In this document: positions 1-13,021 of the stretch, piece by piece | How positions within the stretch are numbered: the first letter of the stretch is position 1 | Layout: each line of letters opens with the position of its first letter | From: Voacanga thouarsii | Lineage: Eukaryota; Streptophyta; Magnoliopsida; Gentianales; Apocynaceae | Assembly (NCBI GenBank): GCA_026120185.1 | Contig: JANUWF010001052.1 | Span: forward strand, 868,001-932,000 | Direction of reading: 5' to 3' | Length of the DNA stretch: 64,000 nt | Notes under the pieces: generated by a model | Told to the model about the DNA's origin: nothing | Database searches by the model: none | Seen by the model: only the letters and a program-made list of their open reading frames with translations | Program-made: the position numbers and the translations under genes

Positions 1-885
1 TTGGGGCATAATCTTCTTTCTTCCCTTAGAAGAGGCATTGTATATTTTGTTACTCTATTAAACCAGAAGTTGAGCCACTTGTTGATAGAGATACCAGAGT
101 TGTTGTCGCCCTTTTTGATCAAGTGGTACGTGGGAAAGAGATATTCGCAACTCCTTAGAAGGAATTACTTTACATTATGGTCCATACCAACGAGTTCCGC
201 AATATAAGAAATACCTTCGTCGTAATGAATCCCAAGTATTGGTAAGCCTCTAAATTCGTATAAGTCCCAAAATGAAATACACACCTTCCCAACTGATGTT
301 AAGAGCGTGTTAGGGAGAGGGCATCAAGCTTCGCAAAAGGCTTTGAAAACATTTGAGTTGCAATCATACGTAAAAAGTAATGCACAGACAATTTCATAAA
401 TCTTGGCAGATCTTAAGCATCATTCACAACAACTTAAAATATCTCGTGTCCACTTCCAATATCTCCCCCTAAAGCAAAACGTGCCCAAGAAGTTAAGCGT
501 TGAAGTCTATTGAGTTTCCTTTGGTGCCTTTGAAGTTGACTTCCGTTGACCATTCTTTCATAAGTCATTGGAGTGTCACCTTTTGTAAGGGTCCTACATG
601 TTTGCTGGACGTCACCTCATAAACGGTCAAATTCATTTTTAGTCATAAATGACTAGTAATTGTTGGTCCTAAAAAAATTGCAAATTTAAAATGTACACTA
701 TAATTGGACTTATGAAATAAAAAAGTCAAGAAAAAAAAAAGGAGGAAGGAAAAATCCAGTTTTCTAGTTTTGTTGTGAAAAATTTTTTTAAAAAAAAGGG
801 ACAAAATCGAAGTTTGGTAAAAGTTCATATGACAGCTTCAAAGCAGCATGCAAAACGTAATCCCTTCAGATTTCATGAAATTGAC
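1..885. other. Intergenic DNA with a possible decayed coding remnant
   Basis: No complete gene is visible. Positions 60-173 on the plus strand read as an open, protein-like stretch (KPEVEPLVDRDTRVVV is part of it). It ends in a stop, and a +1 shift reopens a similar-looking frame to about 235. I do not recognise the family, so this is at most an exon remnant of an unknown gene or transposon. The rest (240-885) is AT-rich with no supportable feature. Confidence 0.3.
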
Positions 886-2115
886 TAGGGGTGGCAATCG
901 TGTCGTGTTCGGGTTGGCGGGTCGTGTCAACTTGAGATAATTACACTTGATAGGCCAACCCGAACACGACCCGATTAATAAACGTGTCGTGTCGTGTCAA
1001 CCCATTTATTTTCGTGTCGTGTTCGTGTTATAAAACGGGTTGACACGACATGACATAATTAGACACAAAAATTAAATAGATAATTACTAAATTCGTCAAC
1101 TCGAATACCTACTAAACCCGCCAATCTGTGCACCATTACACAAAAAAATTGAAAAAATCAAATCAAATTATATAAAATTAAAAAACTAATAAAATAGTCC
1201 GTAAAATCATAAATAACTAATAAAATAACAAACCATCCCGCTAAATATTTAGAGATCTTAATAAATTCATAAGATTTAATCTTAAAAATCTAAACAAATG
1301 TAATTTTGCAATAAAATTGGATTATTCAAGAAATTATTTTCTATAGATATTTAGAACAACAATTTTGTCGTAGCATGGCAGGGAATTTTAAAGAGCAAAT
1401 GGAGAGCAAAAAACGAGCACGAAAGGAAGGCTTGTCCTTGTAGGGTGTAATTCAAATTGTTTTTATCCCAATGTCGAAATAGCATAGTATACTGAACCGG
1501 TCAATCGATGCAGAGTGAACCTTACCCTCTGGTAAATGCACCACACGAGCTTCTTTTCATTCTATATTCGATTCGGCCTGTAGGCATATTACATATGTTA
1601 TTTCTTAAAGGTCTAAAGTCTAACCTTCCCCTTTAGACTCGCGTAAGGTCGTTGCTTACCAACTCGTACTAATATTATTATTATAGACACTAAATAATAA
1701 TTAATTAAGAATGATTCATTTACTATATATCAAGCAAATAACCACATTAACATCATTTATTTTCTTTAAGATGTCTCATATAATTAAACAAAATAGACAC
1801 GCAAATAATTTAATTAATTCATATAATAAAATTTAATTCAATTAATTCATGTAAAAAATTAAATTATCTAATTTTCTATAGTAAAATTTGTAGGGTATTA
1901 CAAAAAGTATTAAATATAAATATTAAAAAAAGTTAAACGGGTTCGCGGGTTGAAACGGGTTAAAACAGGTTGAACCCGTTTATGACCTGTACACGTTTAA
2001 AGTTAAACGGGTCGACCTGTTTCGACCCGAACCCGCGAAACCCCAACCCTAATCCGCTATAACCGTGTCGTGTTCGTGTCGTGTTGACGTGTCGTGTTCA
2101 ATATTGCCGCCCCTA
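886..2115. mobile_element. Non-autonomous hAT-type element, complete with target duplication
   Basis: The left end TAGGGGTGGCAAT is matched by the inverted right end TAGGGGCGGCAAT (one mismatch in 13). The element is flanked on both sides by the 8-bp direct repeat AAATTGAC (878-885 and 2116-2123), the duplication length typical of hAT transposases. Both subterminal zones (886-1060 and 1930-2100) are packed with GTGTCGTGT and CGGGTTGACACG motifs in both orientations, which are likely transposase-binding repeats. There is no transposase ORF in the 1,230 bp, so it must have been mobilised by another element. The centre (about 1330-1720) is unlike the ends and may be older filler or captured DNA. 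Confidence 0.85.
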
Positions 2116-2123
2116 AAATTGAC

Positions 2124-4043
2124 TATGAATGCGAGGCCGAAAGCAAAGCTTGCATCATCATTTAAAAAGAAAAAAAAAATCATGGTCACGTTGGTGAATT
2201 CCCGAGCTGCCGTGGACGTCGTGCTTTAATATCAAGGAAGTCAACCGTGAAATACGAATTTCATGCTTCAAAAAATAAGAAGATCAACCATTAAAAAACA
2301 AAAAAAGATATGCTGAAAACAAGAAAGGAAAATGGGTGTCGTATTCATGTGAACTTCAGCCACAACGAAGCATGGAAAGCAATAGTCAAACTAAACAAAT
2401 GGGAAACAAAAGAACGAAAAAAAAAAGGTAAGCGAGGATGGCGGCGTTAATATGGGCAGGGTACAAGGAAAAAAAAACAAAAGTAAAAAAAAAAAAAAAA
2501 TGCATGGATGCTTTCATGGCAAAAATATAGCTAGGTGGATGTATATGCCAGGTTGATATTCTGGTGTTTGGCATGGTCAAAGTTCACAAGGGAGAAAAAA
2601 AGGTTGAATATTCGAAGGAGACAAAGCTTGCGGAAAATAAGAAAAAAGGAAATTTCATACCTAAAGGTTAAAATTCCTGAAGCTAATGCCGCGACTCTTC
2701 GAGTTGGAGCCTTGTGAATTTACGTGGAAAAGGTTGAAGCCTTTTTTATAAGTGTTGCGGGTTACCTTTTTCAAATCGTAAAGAACTTCTAATTCTTATT
2801 TAGAAGATCTTAGTTTGAATTTGAATTTAAATTCAAGAAATTTAATTGGTTGTTTTAAGAAGTATGATTCCTCTTTAACTCTTTTGTTAATTTCTTGTAG
2901 AAATTCTATTTTATAAAAGAGTTGAAAAAAACTCTTATATTAATTTTTAATTAAAATGAGAAATTAATATCATAAATGTACTTCGACTCCTATTTCTAAA
3001 TTCTTTTGACAAAGTATTTTTTATAGGCCTTGAAGTGGGGGTATTTGTAAACAAGAAAATTTGAAGAAAATATATATTATTTTAATCAAGATTAAAAGAA
3101 AATTAAATATGTTAGTCTTGATTAATTAAAATAAATCCATAAATAAATATAATTATTCTTGAATTAATGCAATTGGGCCATTATTAAAAGCTCATTAAAT
3201 CCAATATATTATGGAATTGGGCTAATAAAATTGGGCATTATTAATAGTTCATTTCACATTAAGTCCAATATATCATGAATTAAATGGAATTAGGTTATGT
3301 CCTTAAAGTTGGATTTTTTGAAAATCTCGTAACCCAAATGTTGTAATATGGAATAAATGAAATTAGGTTAAATATAAATTAAACCCAAGTTATATCAAGT
3401 CCAAATCCATTAGGGTTTACTATGAGGTTTTTCAAAATCCCACATCGATTGTTTATACTAAAGTTAAGAGATTTTCAACCTATATCTCCTCTCAAAGGTT
3501 CAAGCCATCCTAAGAGCTTCAACAAATAAAAGGCATCTCCAACTTCAACAAAGTTTTAACAGCATTCAAGCCCAAGTTTCAACAAGTTCAAGTTTCAACA
3601 TTCAAGTTCAAACTCCAACAAAACTCAAGCTTCAATAAAATTGAAGCTTTCAACAAAATCAAGCTTAAGCATTTAAGATTCTTCAGCATCCAAAGTCTGA
3701 ATCTTCATCAAAGCTCATCCAAATTTTAGTATTCAAGCTTGTTTATCAAATCAAAGTTTAGAATCGTTCATCTTGTTATGCATAAAACAAGTTTCAAATG
3801 TTTGGCAATTAAGTGTTCGTCATCAAATTCCATTTGATCCGAAATCAAGCTCTTCAACCCTCAAATCAATATTTTTCAAAAAGAGAAGAATCAAATGATT
3901 CATCTTGCAATTTAGGACTTCTCTGTAGATTTGTAACCACTTTTAATATTTACTAAGTATTTTATATTTTTCGATATTTTTCTTATCTTGATTTATAGAT
4001 TTGAAAATTCATCAAGTTATAGTGTAAAAACTATTAATTGAGA
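2124..4043. other. Gene-free intergenic DNA
   Basis: No gene is seen. The stretch is AT-rich with poly-A runs (about 2410-2500). Between about 3530 and 3700 the words TTCAACAA and AAGCTTCAA recur many times, a low-complexity pattern like the transcribed part of some plant LTRs, but no matching LTR pair or polymerase is present. Small ORFs at 2386-2717 look like chance. Confidence 0.4.
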
Positions 4044-4859
4044 GGTCAAACTAGCATTGGCAAGGGGACCGAGCTAGCCTACCTAGCCAAAGGGCCGGTG
4101 CCAGCACCTTCCTTGCGGTCTGGTCTCGTAGGTCGATTTGTGCCGGGCTAGGGATAAAATTTCCTAGCCCTCCACGAGCCGGCCTGGCTAGGCTTGCAGC
4201 CTGCCCATGGACTAGCAAGTTGGTCTGCTAGAATTTAATTTATTATTATTATTTTACATTTTTGCCCCTCAAAGGGCCATATTCATTTTTTCACCCCAAA
4301 AACTCTATAAATACTTCCAAATTCACCCCATAACTTTCCAAATACTTCCTCAAACCTCAATTCTCTCCATTTCTTCTACAAAAAAGTGTTAAAATAGAAT
4401 TTGTTAAGTATATATTTTTAGAATTTTTCAAGCATTTTCTTTAAAATTTAGAAGTTTATTAAGTAGTGGTCAAGTATTGATATCCTAAGATATTGCTATA
4501 TTTAAATTTTAAATAATATAGTACTTTTTAAAAGGTTTAGGTATCAAATTCCCATCTTATCTAATTTTTATTTTGTTTATTAATAAAATCAAAAAAGGTC
4601 TAAGCCAAACTCCAACCACTTCAAGGTACATTTTCTTATAAATATAAATAATTGTGTTATTTATATTATAAAAAAACTAAAAAATATTAAAATCCATAAC
4701 AAAAAAAAAAGAAAAAGAGAGGAAAACGCCTACTAGCTCGGCCCACTAGGACCGCAGGCCTCATGGTCCATACCGAGCCCAGGATTTCTGACTCTGTGCT
4801 AGGCCCACATATTAATGGGACCGGTCGGCATGGCCCAAGGGCCCACTGCAAGAAAGGCC

Positions 4860-5390
4860 AGTATTAGCGAGGGATTAGCGAGGGAATAATGATTTCAGTA
4901 CACGGATTAACTTTCCGTTGCTAATCCCTAGTTGATTTATCGACGGATCAGCGTTAAACACTTTCAAATTAGCGAGGGATAAGAAATCCCATTCTAATCC
5001 CTCGCTAATTTGATAGGGATTTGCGACGAATATTTTATTTTTACTTAATATTGGTTGTAAATTTTTAGCTTTGGATTTGCGACCAGCCTCAAGCTAATTC
5101 GACGCTAATTTGCGAGGGAATAGCGACCGAAATATCCGTCGCAATTCGTTGGCTAATTTGCAACGGATTAGAGTTGTATTGGCGAGGGATTTAATAATAC
5201 TTCACTAATCTGTCGCTAAAAACTTCCATCACTAATCCCTTACTAATTTCCAAGGGATTTGCGAGAGATTCCCCATTTTGCAAATTTTCCTCACGATACT
5301 TTTGTGTGTGGTAAATTTTTTTATGTACTATCCTTACAAATACTTAATTTTTTATTATTTGTTGAATTATAACTATTGTATTTTCATTCA

Positions 5391-5426
<36 letters not shown>

Positions 5427-5539
5427 ACCATCGGCAAGTTACGAAGTATAGATTATAATTAAATGATATGCATACATTATACCTCTGTACAAATTCGTCA
5501 TGTGTAGTATATATATAATACATTTATCAATTTACATGG

Positions 5540-5575
<36 letters not shown>

Positions 5576-6260
5576 GATGCATCAATCATATGGTCGATGT
5601 ATAATTATGCAAATATGAACACACATTTAATTACTATATCTAATTTACGTGTATAATTAAAGTTCTATATATTACGTTTTATTACATTTGATTAGGGTAA
5701 TAAATACAATTTTGGGATATGAAAACACGTCAATACTAATATAACTTTTCATATATTAGTAAGCGTAACATGATCGATGTTAATTAAACCTAAACAGATA
5801 CCATGATGATTATTTAGAATTCTTCACTAGCAAAAATATTTCATACTCTTAATCCGTAGCTAAGTGTTGATAGAAATAAATATGTTTTTCCAGTAGAATA
5901 TTGAAAAAAGTGAGGAAAATGTTATATCCGTTGCTAATCCGTCGCTATTTAGCGACGGAAGTTAACAACAAGGGATTTGAGATGGATTAGCGAGGAATAC
6001 AAAACTTATAACTGCAAAAATTTTGAGCGGAATCTAAAATTCAAAAAATCCGTCGCTAATCCCTTTCTAAATAAACGCAATTAGCGAGGATCAGAAAGGA
6101 ACTAAAAAATCATTGAGATTGTCTCTCGCTAATCCGTCATTGAAAATGTCCCTCGCAAATCGCATGCTAATTTGCGAGTAATTAGCGAGGGATTTTATTT
6201 CTTTATTTTTTAAACCGTCGCAAATCCCTCGCTAATAGAGATGGATTAGCGAGGGAAATT
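4860..6260. repeat. Left subterminal repeat array of the CACTA element
   Basis: The words TTAGCGAGGGA, TAGCGACGG and their complements (TCCCTCGCTAAT) occur ten or more times in two clusters, 4864-5280 and 5930-6260, in both orientations. In En/Spm such short subterminal motifs are bound by TNPA. The AT-rich interval 5290-5920 between the clusters lacks them and contains (TG)n at 5394-5422 and (AT)n at 5548-5573, so it may be a later insertion. Confidence 0.85.
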
Positions 6261-6289
6261 CCCTCGCAAAGCCCAACAACTATAACACC

Positions 6290-6560
6290 CCATTTCCGTC
6301 TTCCCTTTCGTTGTGCTCTTTCCCTTTTTCTGTCTTCTTCGGCTATCCCTCTCTAATTCCTTCCTATCCCGCCGGCGACCTTACCTTCTCACTGCCTTTC
6401 CTACCACCGAAAGACTCACAGGACGAAAGCAGCATTTCCCCCACACCATCGAACAACGCCGTGGTCGACTGTCGCCCTGCGCCTCTTGGACGATTGCCGC
6501 CGGTGACAGAGGCAGCTATGGACTTCGGCAAGCTATGGATTGCATAGGTAACGGCTACTA
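6290..6560 (+). other. GC-rich exon-like segment inside the CACTA element
   Basis: This stretch is clearly richer in GC than its surroundings. It opens with a CT-rich leader, contains an open frame from 6311 to 6547 (78 codons, proline/serine rich) and ends at GCATAG followed by GTAACG, which resembles a splice donor. It could be the 5' untranslated first exon of the transposase transcript or a captured host exon. I do not recognise the peptide. Confidence 0.35.
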
Positions 6561-6939
6561 TCTAATTGCATTTCTGTTGATTTCTACATAGGTTTATGAC
6601 TTCCAAAAAACCAAGATGAGTATGTTGAGCTTATTGATACATAGGTTTTTGTTTATTTCTACACTGTAGACAATCTGCATTATGGCTAGCACACAGATGA
6701 ATATGTTGAGCTCATTGATACCACTTTGTGACATAAACAAAGTCATCCCTTGTAAAGTAGAGGTTGGGTATTACAAATAGTGATAGTCGAATTTTTACAT
6801 TATTTGTTAAGTTAATTATCATAAACAAATGACAATTTTTGTTGCTGCACTATTAACTAATGAAACTACATTAATTTTTGAGTGGTTATTTGATACATTT
6901 GCAAGAGTTATGTTAGGATGTAGGCCAAATATTTTTCTT

Positions 6940-7375
6940 ATAGGTCAATGTTAGACAATGGTAGCTGCATTGACATCTCAATGCCACAAACACATTATTA
7001 TCTATGGATTTGGCATTTATATCAGAATGTTGCTATTTATCTTAGGACTATTTTTGCTAATTTTAATGAGTTCTCAAAAGATTTTAGCCATTACATTTAT
7101 GATTTTGATGAAGAAGATAGTTTTATTGATGCATGGAACATTATACTTGATAAATATGATCTTATGGAAAATGATTGGTTGAAAAGAATGTTTGGTATAA
7201 AAAGAAAAATAGGCATTGGTATATGGCTAAGAATCCATTTGTGCAGACATGACTATTACCCAACATAATGAAAGTATAAATAGTGTATTGGAAAAGCATA
7301 TAAGTTACAAAAATAAGCTGCTTGAATTTTTTTAGCATTTTGATAGAGTGGTTGAGGATCGATGCTATGAGGAGT
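6940..7375 (+). pseudogene. Decayed FAR1/FRS-like (MULE-derived) gene fragment
   Basis: The open frame 6948-7268 contains MPQTHYYLWIWHLYQN followed by FSKDFSHYIYDFDEEDSF and AWNIILDKYDLMENDWLKRM. This is the pattern of the MULE-transposase domain of plant FAR1-RELATED SEQUENCE proteins, where 'H..LCIWHIYQN' and 'DWL..MF..+..WALVYG' are conserved. After about 7195 the match continues only with stops and shifts (ADMTITQHNESINSVLEKH, then a zone up to about 7375). FRS proteins are transposase-derived transcription factors with several hundred residues; fewer than 150 are seen here. The DNA-binding FAR1 domain and the catalytic acidic residues are absent from this piece. It lies well inside the CACTA ends and upstream of the transposase, so it is most simply a captured fragment. 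Confidence 0.7.
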
Positions 7376-9600
7376 TTGGGTGATCCTCAGGGTTTACTTG
7401 TTCAAGATTTAATTTTTGTAGGTTTTTTAGTTTTTCTTTAGCTTTTTTTGGTCGAGTTTGAACTGCTAGATTGCTCCTGTTGTAGATTTTAGCACTTTTT
7501 CTTTGTGATTTCTACTATAATAATAAAGTTGATTGAATCATCTTTTTTGACAGTTTACTTGCATTTTATAGTGACTGAGGTGCTTTGTTATGTTGCTTTG
7601 CTCATCAAGGAAAAAGGTTAAATAAATTTATACGTTTCAAATCAAAATTTCAATATGTATACCTTATATGAAATGGATCCCCGTAATGACTTTGCTCATC
7701 ATGATATTGCTATGAGATTACTGCATTCATTTTGCATTAACAACAAGAAGGGGGGAAAAAGACCTTATCTTGAATTTAATTCTAGATTTTTGTACTAAAT
7801 GATGGTTTTTTATGTTAGACCGGTGATCTGAAACTTGCTTGTTTGATCCTAGTGTTGGTTTTAAGTTGTGCAAATGCATTACCTTGTTTTAGTCAAAATA
7901 CTAGCTTCAAGGATTGGAATTTTGAAAAGAAAATGCAAAAAACTATTATGAAATTCAAAATGTATAAGGATGTGCCATTACTAGCATAATTTGATTTTCA
8001 TCTCAGGTGTTCTCTTACAAAATGGTAAAGAGTAATGTTGTAAAAATAATTGAGTATTGTCAAGCTATCAGATACTCTGGTACAAATTATTTTAGGCTAT
8101 TTGGCCTTGGCATTGCTCATGATTTGTAATTTGTACTATATTAACCATATGTTTCGAAAACTATGTTACACTTATAATTTGTATTATAGTAACCTTATGC
8201 TATTGTTACGCACAGGTTAGACCTTTAGTTCTTCATTGATTTGCCTAGACGGACGAGCTTTTCTTAGGTAAGAAAACACTTGGTAGGCATCTTTAGAGCT
8301 CCCGTGAGTGATGGGTGATCGTTCCCCGTGAGTGATGGGTGATTACCCCTAAATTTAGTATTGTTAATTAAATATTTTGAGATTATTTGTGTTTTGTGAG
8401 TTTTTTACAATGAAAGGAAACTCTGTCAATTTTTTTAAAAACTAAGGTGGCTTAATGCCAAGTAATTGTTTCATGACTCTGTCCATATGTTCATTTCTTG
8501 TTTTAGCTTTCTTGTGTAGAATACTTTATTGTCTTGAATTTTTTACAATGAATGTTGTGTGAATTGTGGTGGCCTTGCGCCTGGAAAACGTTCAAGTTAT
8601 AAGGGAAACTCTGTCAATTTTTTTTTTTAAAATTGAGGTGGCATGCCAAGAGATTCTTATTGATTCTTACCTAGTGTATTTCCATATCGTTCTTTTCATT
8701 GTGAAGTTGATCTATGCATGGTGAGCCACATTTTATCTTAGCATTTGCCTTCTACTTTTAGTCTTTTATCTTAGCATAATTCCCACTGTACATTTCGAAG
8801 GTTTCAAGGGATAATTTTCTGCTTCAATTATCATGGCTTGTTGCTTAATGAATGATTTTATAATTGAGGAGATCAATTTGGTTAATAGGAATGAAGGGCA
8901 TTATTTGGAACGTAATTTGTAAAAGTTTAATATCGAGAAAAATATATGTTTTTTGGACGAAAAAAACATTTAGCAACATCTCTCATTTGATGCGACTCAA
9001 GAATATCTAAGAAGTCTAAACTCTAGCAGTAAGGATCATAATTGAATAGTTGTTCTTCAAACTAAATGGAGTTTTAACTTGTTAAGAGTTCCTCTTTCTA
9101 ATATTTTAGTCTTAGACTTTGTATTTTATCCTACATGGTCCTTGTAAACTCTTTGATTAGCCAAATGAATTCTTGTAATAGTATATTAGCTTTATGCCTT
9201 TTCTTGAGTGAATGGTTCCTCTCTGTGATAGTATATTAGCTTTATGCCTTTTCCTAGTGAATGGTTCCTCCATGTATTTTTCTTATTTTAGCTTCCTTGT
9301 GTAGAATATTTTATTTTGTTGATTAATGACTTTGGGATTGTGTGTTTTTTACAATGAATGTTGGGTGAATTGAGGTGGCTTTGTGCCTGGAAAATGTTCA
9401 AGTTATAGGGGAAACTCTACCAAATTTTTTTTAAAGGATTTAGAATGTACAACTCGATAGCTGATAGTATTTTTTCGGTATTATTATTCAATCTTTCTTC
9501 CATAATTCATAGCGAGTATACTAGGGTCCTCGACCTTCATAATCACCATCGTTCTTCATTCGAATTATACACGTGCTAATAAGCTACATGGTTATGGCCT
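7376..9600. repeat. CACTA interior, non-coding, with partial direct repeats
   Basis: No coding sequence is seen. Related segments recur: GTGTAGAATA...TTTTTTACAATGAATGTTG...GGAAACTCT at about 8515-8620 and again at about 9296-9415, with a shorter relative at 8390-8460. A tandem pair of about 54 bp lies at 9175-9265 (TAGTATATTAGCTTTATGCC). A short tandem CCGTGAGTGATGGGTGAT occurs twice at 8302-8344. This is probably intron or spacer of the transposon that grew by local duplication. Confidence 0.6.
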
Positions 9601-12600
9601 AAATGTAGATAGATGATCGTGGTTGGATGTACAGAAGACACGTACAGGGGATTAAAGGAATTACATCTGAGTTTGAATAAGGGGTCAAGCAATTCATTGC
9701 ATATTGTTTGTCAACTGGTCCAGCCTCAGTTATATGGTGTCCGTGTGGAAAGTGTAAAAACAAGGCGTACCTTTCCCCAGATGAAGTGGAGCTGCACTTG
9801 TACAAATTTGGGTTTGTTGCTAATTACAGAAGATGGACTAGTCATGGTGAGGGTATTAATCCGTCGCCAACTACATCAATAACCGACACTTGTACGACTA
9901 TAGTCGAGTCAAGCTCTAATAATCCGTATCGAGATATGGTGATTGATGCAATTGGACATCAATTTCCAACTGAACCTTCATGATCGGAGAATGTTGAGGA
10001 ACCACCAAACCCGGAGGCACAAAAATTTTATGACATGTTGAGAGCTTCAGAAACTCCGATATGGGATGGATGCAAGAATCACAGTATGTTATCAGTTGTT
10101 TCTCGGCTTTTGAATATTAAATCCGAAAACAACGTGTCGGAGATATGCTTTAATCAGGTTATGCAATTGATGAAGGAAGTATTACCAAGTAGTAATAAGC
10201 TACCGGATGACTTCTATCAAACAAAGAAGTTGGTATCTGATCTAGGGAAACCTATTCAGAAGATAGATGTCTGCCTAAATAGATGCATGCTCTACTGGAA
10301 GGACGACAGTGTTAGGAGGGACTGCAAATTCTGTGGCCATAGCAGATATCTAGCAAAAAGGAAAGTAGGAAAGGACAAAAATCAGAAAGATGTTCCTTTC
10401 AAGAAAATGTATTACTTCCCATTAACACCCAGACTGCAGAGATTATTTGCATCCTCCACAATAGTGGAGAACATGAGATGGCATGCAGAGAGTCAACCGG
10501 AAGAGTACGTTATGAGCCATCCACGCGATGGTGAAGCTTGGAAACACTTTGACCGTAGTCATCCTGAATTTGCAGCTGAAGTTCGTAATGTGCGTCTTGG
10601 GTTATGCACAGATGGATTTTCACAATTTGGAATGTTGGGAAAACAATACTCTTATTGGCCTGTTATTGTTACTTTATATAATTTACCTTCGTCGATGTGC
10701 ATGAGGGATCCATTTATATTTTTCACCGTCATTATCCCGAGCCCTAGGAATCCGAAGCATAAATTGATGTCTATTTACAACATTTGGTAGATGAATTAAG
10801 GATGATGTGGTTTAATGTAGTCTCTACATATGATATTTCAAAAAAACAGAACTTTTGTCTACGAGCAACACTTCTTTGGACAATAAACGACTTCCTGACA
10901 TATGAGATGCTAAGTGGTTGGAGCACAACTGGTAGATTAGCATGTCCGTATTGCATGGAGCAGACAAAATCATTTCACTTGTAAAATGGAGGAAAACATT
11001 CTTGGTTTAACTGCCACCAGCGCTTTTTACCTTTAGATCATCCATACAGAAGAAATGCTAGATCTTTCAGGAAGGATAAAGGTCGCGAGACAGCACACCC
11101 TGTACAACGCGCTTCTGGAGATGGTATGTGGGATAGAATGTGCCATTTACCAAAAATAACCGAGACAGTTGTGGAGCTTGATAGGGATGATGGCAGAGGC
11201 ATCTACCATTATTGGGCCAAAAGGAATATCTTTTGGGATTTGCCATATTGGAGAACACACTTAATCCATCATAACATAGATGTGATGCACAATGAAAAAA
11301 ATGTGTTCGATAATGTCTTTAACACAGTCATGAATGTAAAGGGAAAAATAAAGGACAATGTGAAGGTGCGACGTGATCTATTGGTATATTGTGATAGACC
11401 TGAATTACATGTGATTGGCTTGGTTGACGGGAGGACATTAATGCCGAAGGCTAAATACTCTATTACACCCGAACAAAAGAGACTTCTACTAAAGTGGGTT
11501 AGAGATTTGCGACTTCCGGATGGATATGCTTCGAATTTAAGCAAGTGTGTTGATTTGAATGAGCTGAAAATGTCGGGTATGAAAAGCCATGACTGCCATG
11601 TGTTTATGGAAAGATTGCTTCCAACTGCATTTAAAGAATTACTCCCGGTGTTAATTTAGAGCATTTTAGCAGAAGTCAGTCTCTTTTACAGTGACTTATG
11701 TTCGCCGAAACTTTCCACAACTCATATGAAGCAATTGGAAGATAATATTGCCTTACCATGTGTAAGTTGGAGAAGATCTTCCCACCCAACTTCTTTGATG
11801 GGATGGAGCACCTTATGGTCCACCTGCCATATGAGGCTAAGGTTGGTGGCCCTATTCAATATAGATGGATGTATCCATTCGAGCAGTAAAATATTGTGTA
11901 TTATTATATCTATATATACATCTACTATGTGAATCAGTTCTAACTGTAAAAAATGCATTAGGTTCTTATATCGTTTGAAGACCAAAGTTAAAAATAAGCC
12001 GAGAGTGGAGGAATCAATTTGCAATGATTACTTAGTTGAAGAGGCATCTACATTCTTCTCCTATTATTTTGAGCCGTATGTGCAGACTCGGCATATAGCT
12101 ACGGCTAGGAATGATGAGGGCGTTCATGATACAAACTCAAGTGACACTATGTGTTCTATATGCGCCGTTCCAGGGAGGGTTTTGGGAAGTATTCACAATA
12201 GGTATCTTACCCCGGATGAATTTAAGGCTGCCACAAATTGCATATACCTAAACTGTGAAGAAGTTCAACCATACATTACGTAAGTATACTGCTATTGCCT
12301 TACATTGCTAGATTTTATACGGCAATACTTTGAACGAGTATCCTTATGTGTTCGTTTTGGTCGTTTTAGGAAATTCAAAAATGACTTGCAGTTGTATAAG
12401 CCGAATATAACAGACCCTGAAGTTGATAGGAGAATAGAGTCGGAGTTTGCAGGATGGTTTAGGACTTATGTGAGTTGAATTCTTCTCCAAAATAAGACTT
12501 TAAAATAAATTACATTGATATCGAATGTGCATTAATGCTTTGTTTTTTGCTAGATTCATGATCCACAAAATCAAGTGACTGAACAACACTTAAAAAGCTT

Positions 12601-13021
12601 GGCCTGGGGACCTTTGAGACAAGTGAAATACTTCCATGGCTACTTCATAAATGGTTTTAGGTTCCATACACATGATCGTTCATTCGGGAAAAAAACAATT
12701 AACAACGGAGTTTGTGTTAAAGGCGATGGAGATAGTGCCAAAGATTATTATGAAGTGTTGAAGGAGATTGTCGAACTTCAGTTCCCTGGGACTCCTTGTT
12801 TAAAAATTGTCCTATTCAAGTGTGATTGGTTTGATCCATCGCTAAATCGGGGATTAAAATTCATCCTCACTACAAACTTGTTGACATCAACTGTAAGAGG
12901 AATTACCCAAAATATGACCCCTTTGTGTTAGCTCAACAAGCAACTAAAGTGTATTTCCTATCCTACTTGGGGAGCAAAAGACCAAAATCTGATTGGGTAG
13001 CTGTTTGTAAAATGAAAACTC

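Noticed and set aside
4860..6260. Regularly repeated TAGCGAGGGA motifs as a CRISPR-like or satellite array
   Set aside because: Spacing is irregular, both orientations occur and the position next to CACTA ends identifies them as subterminal repeats.
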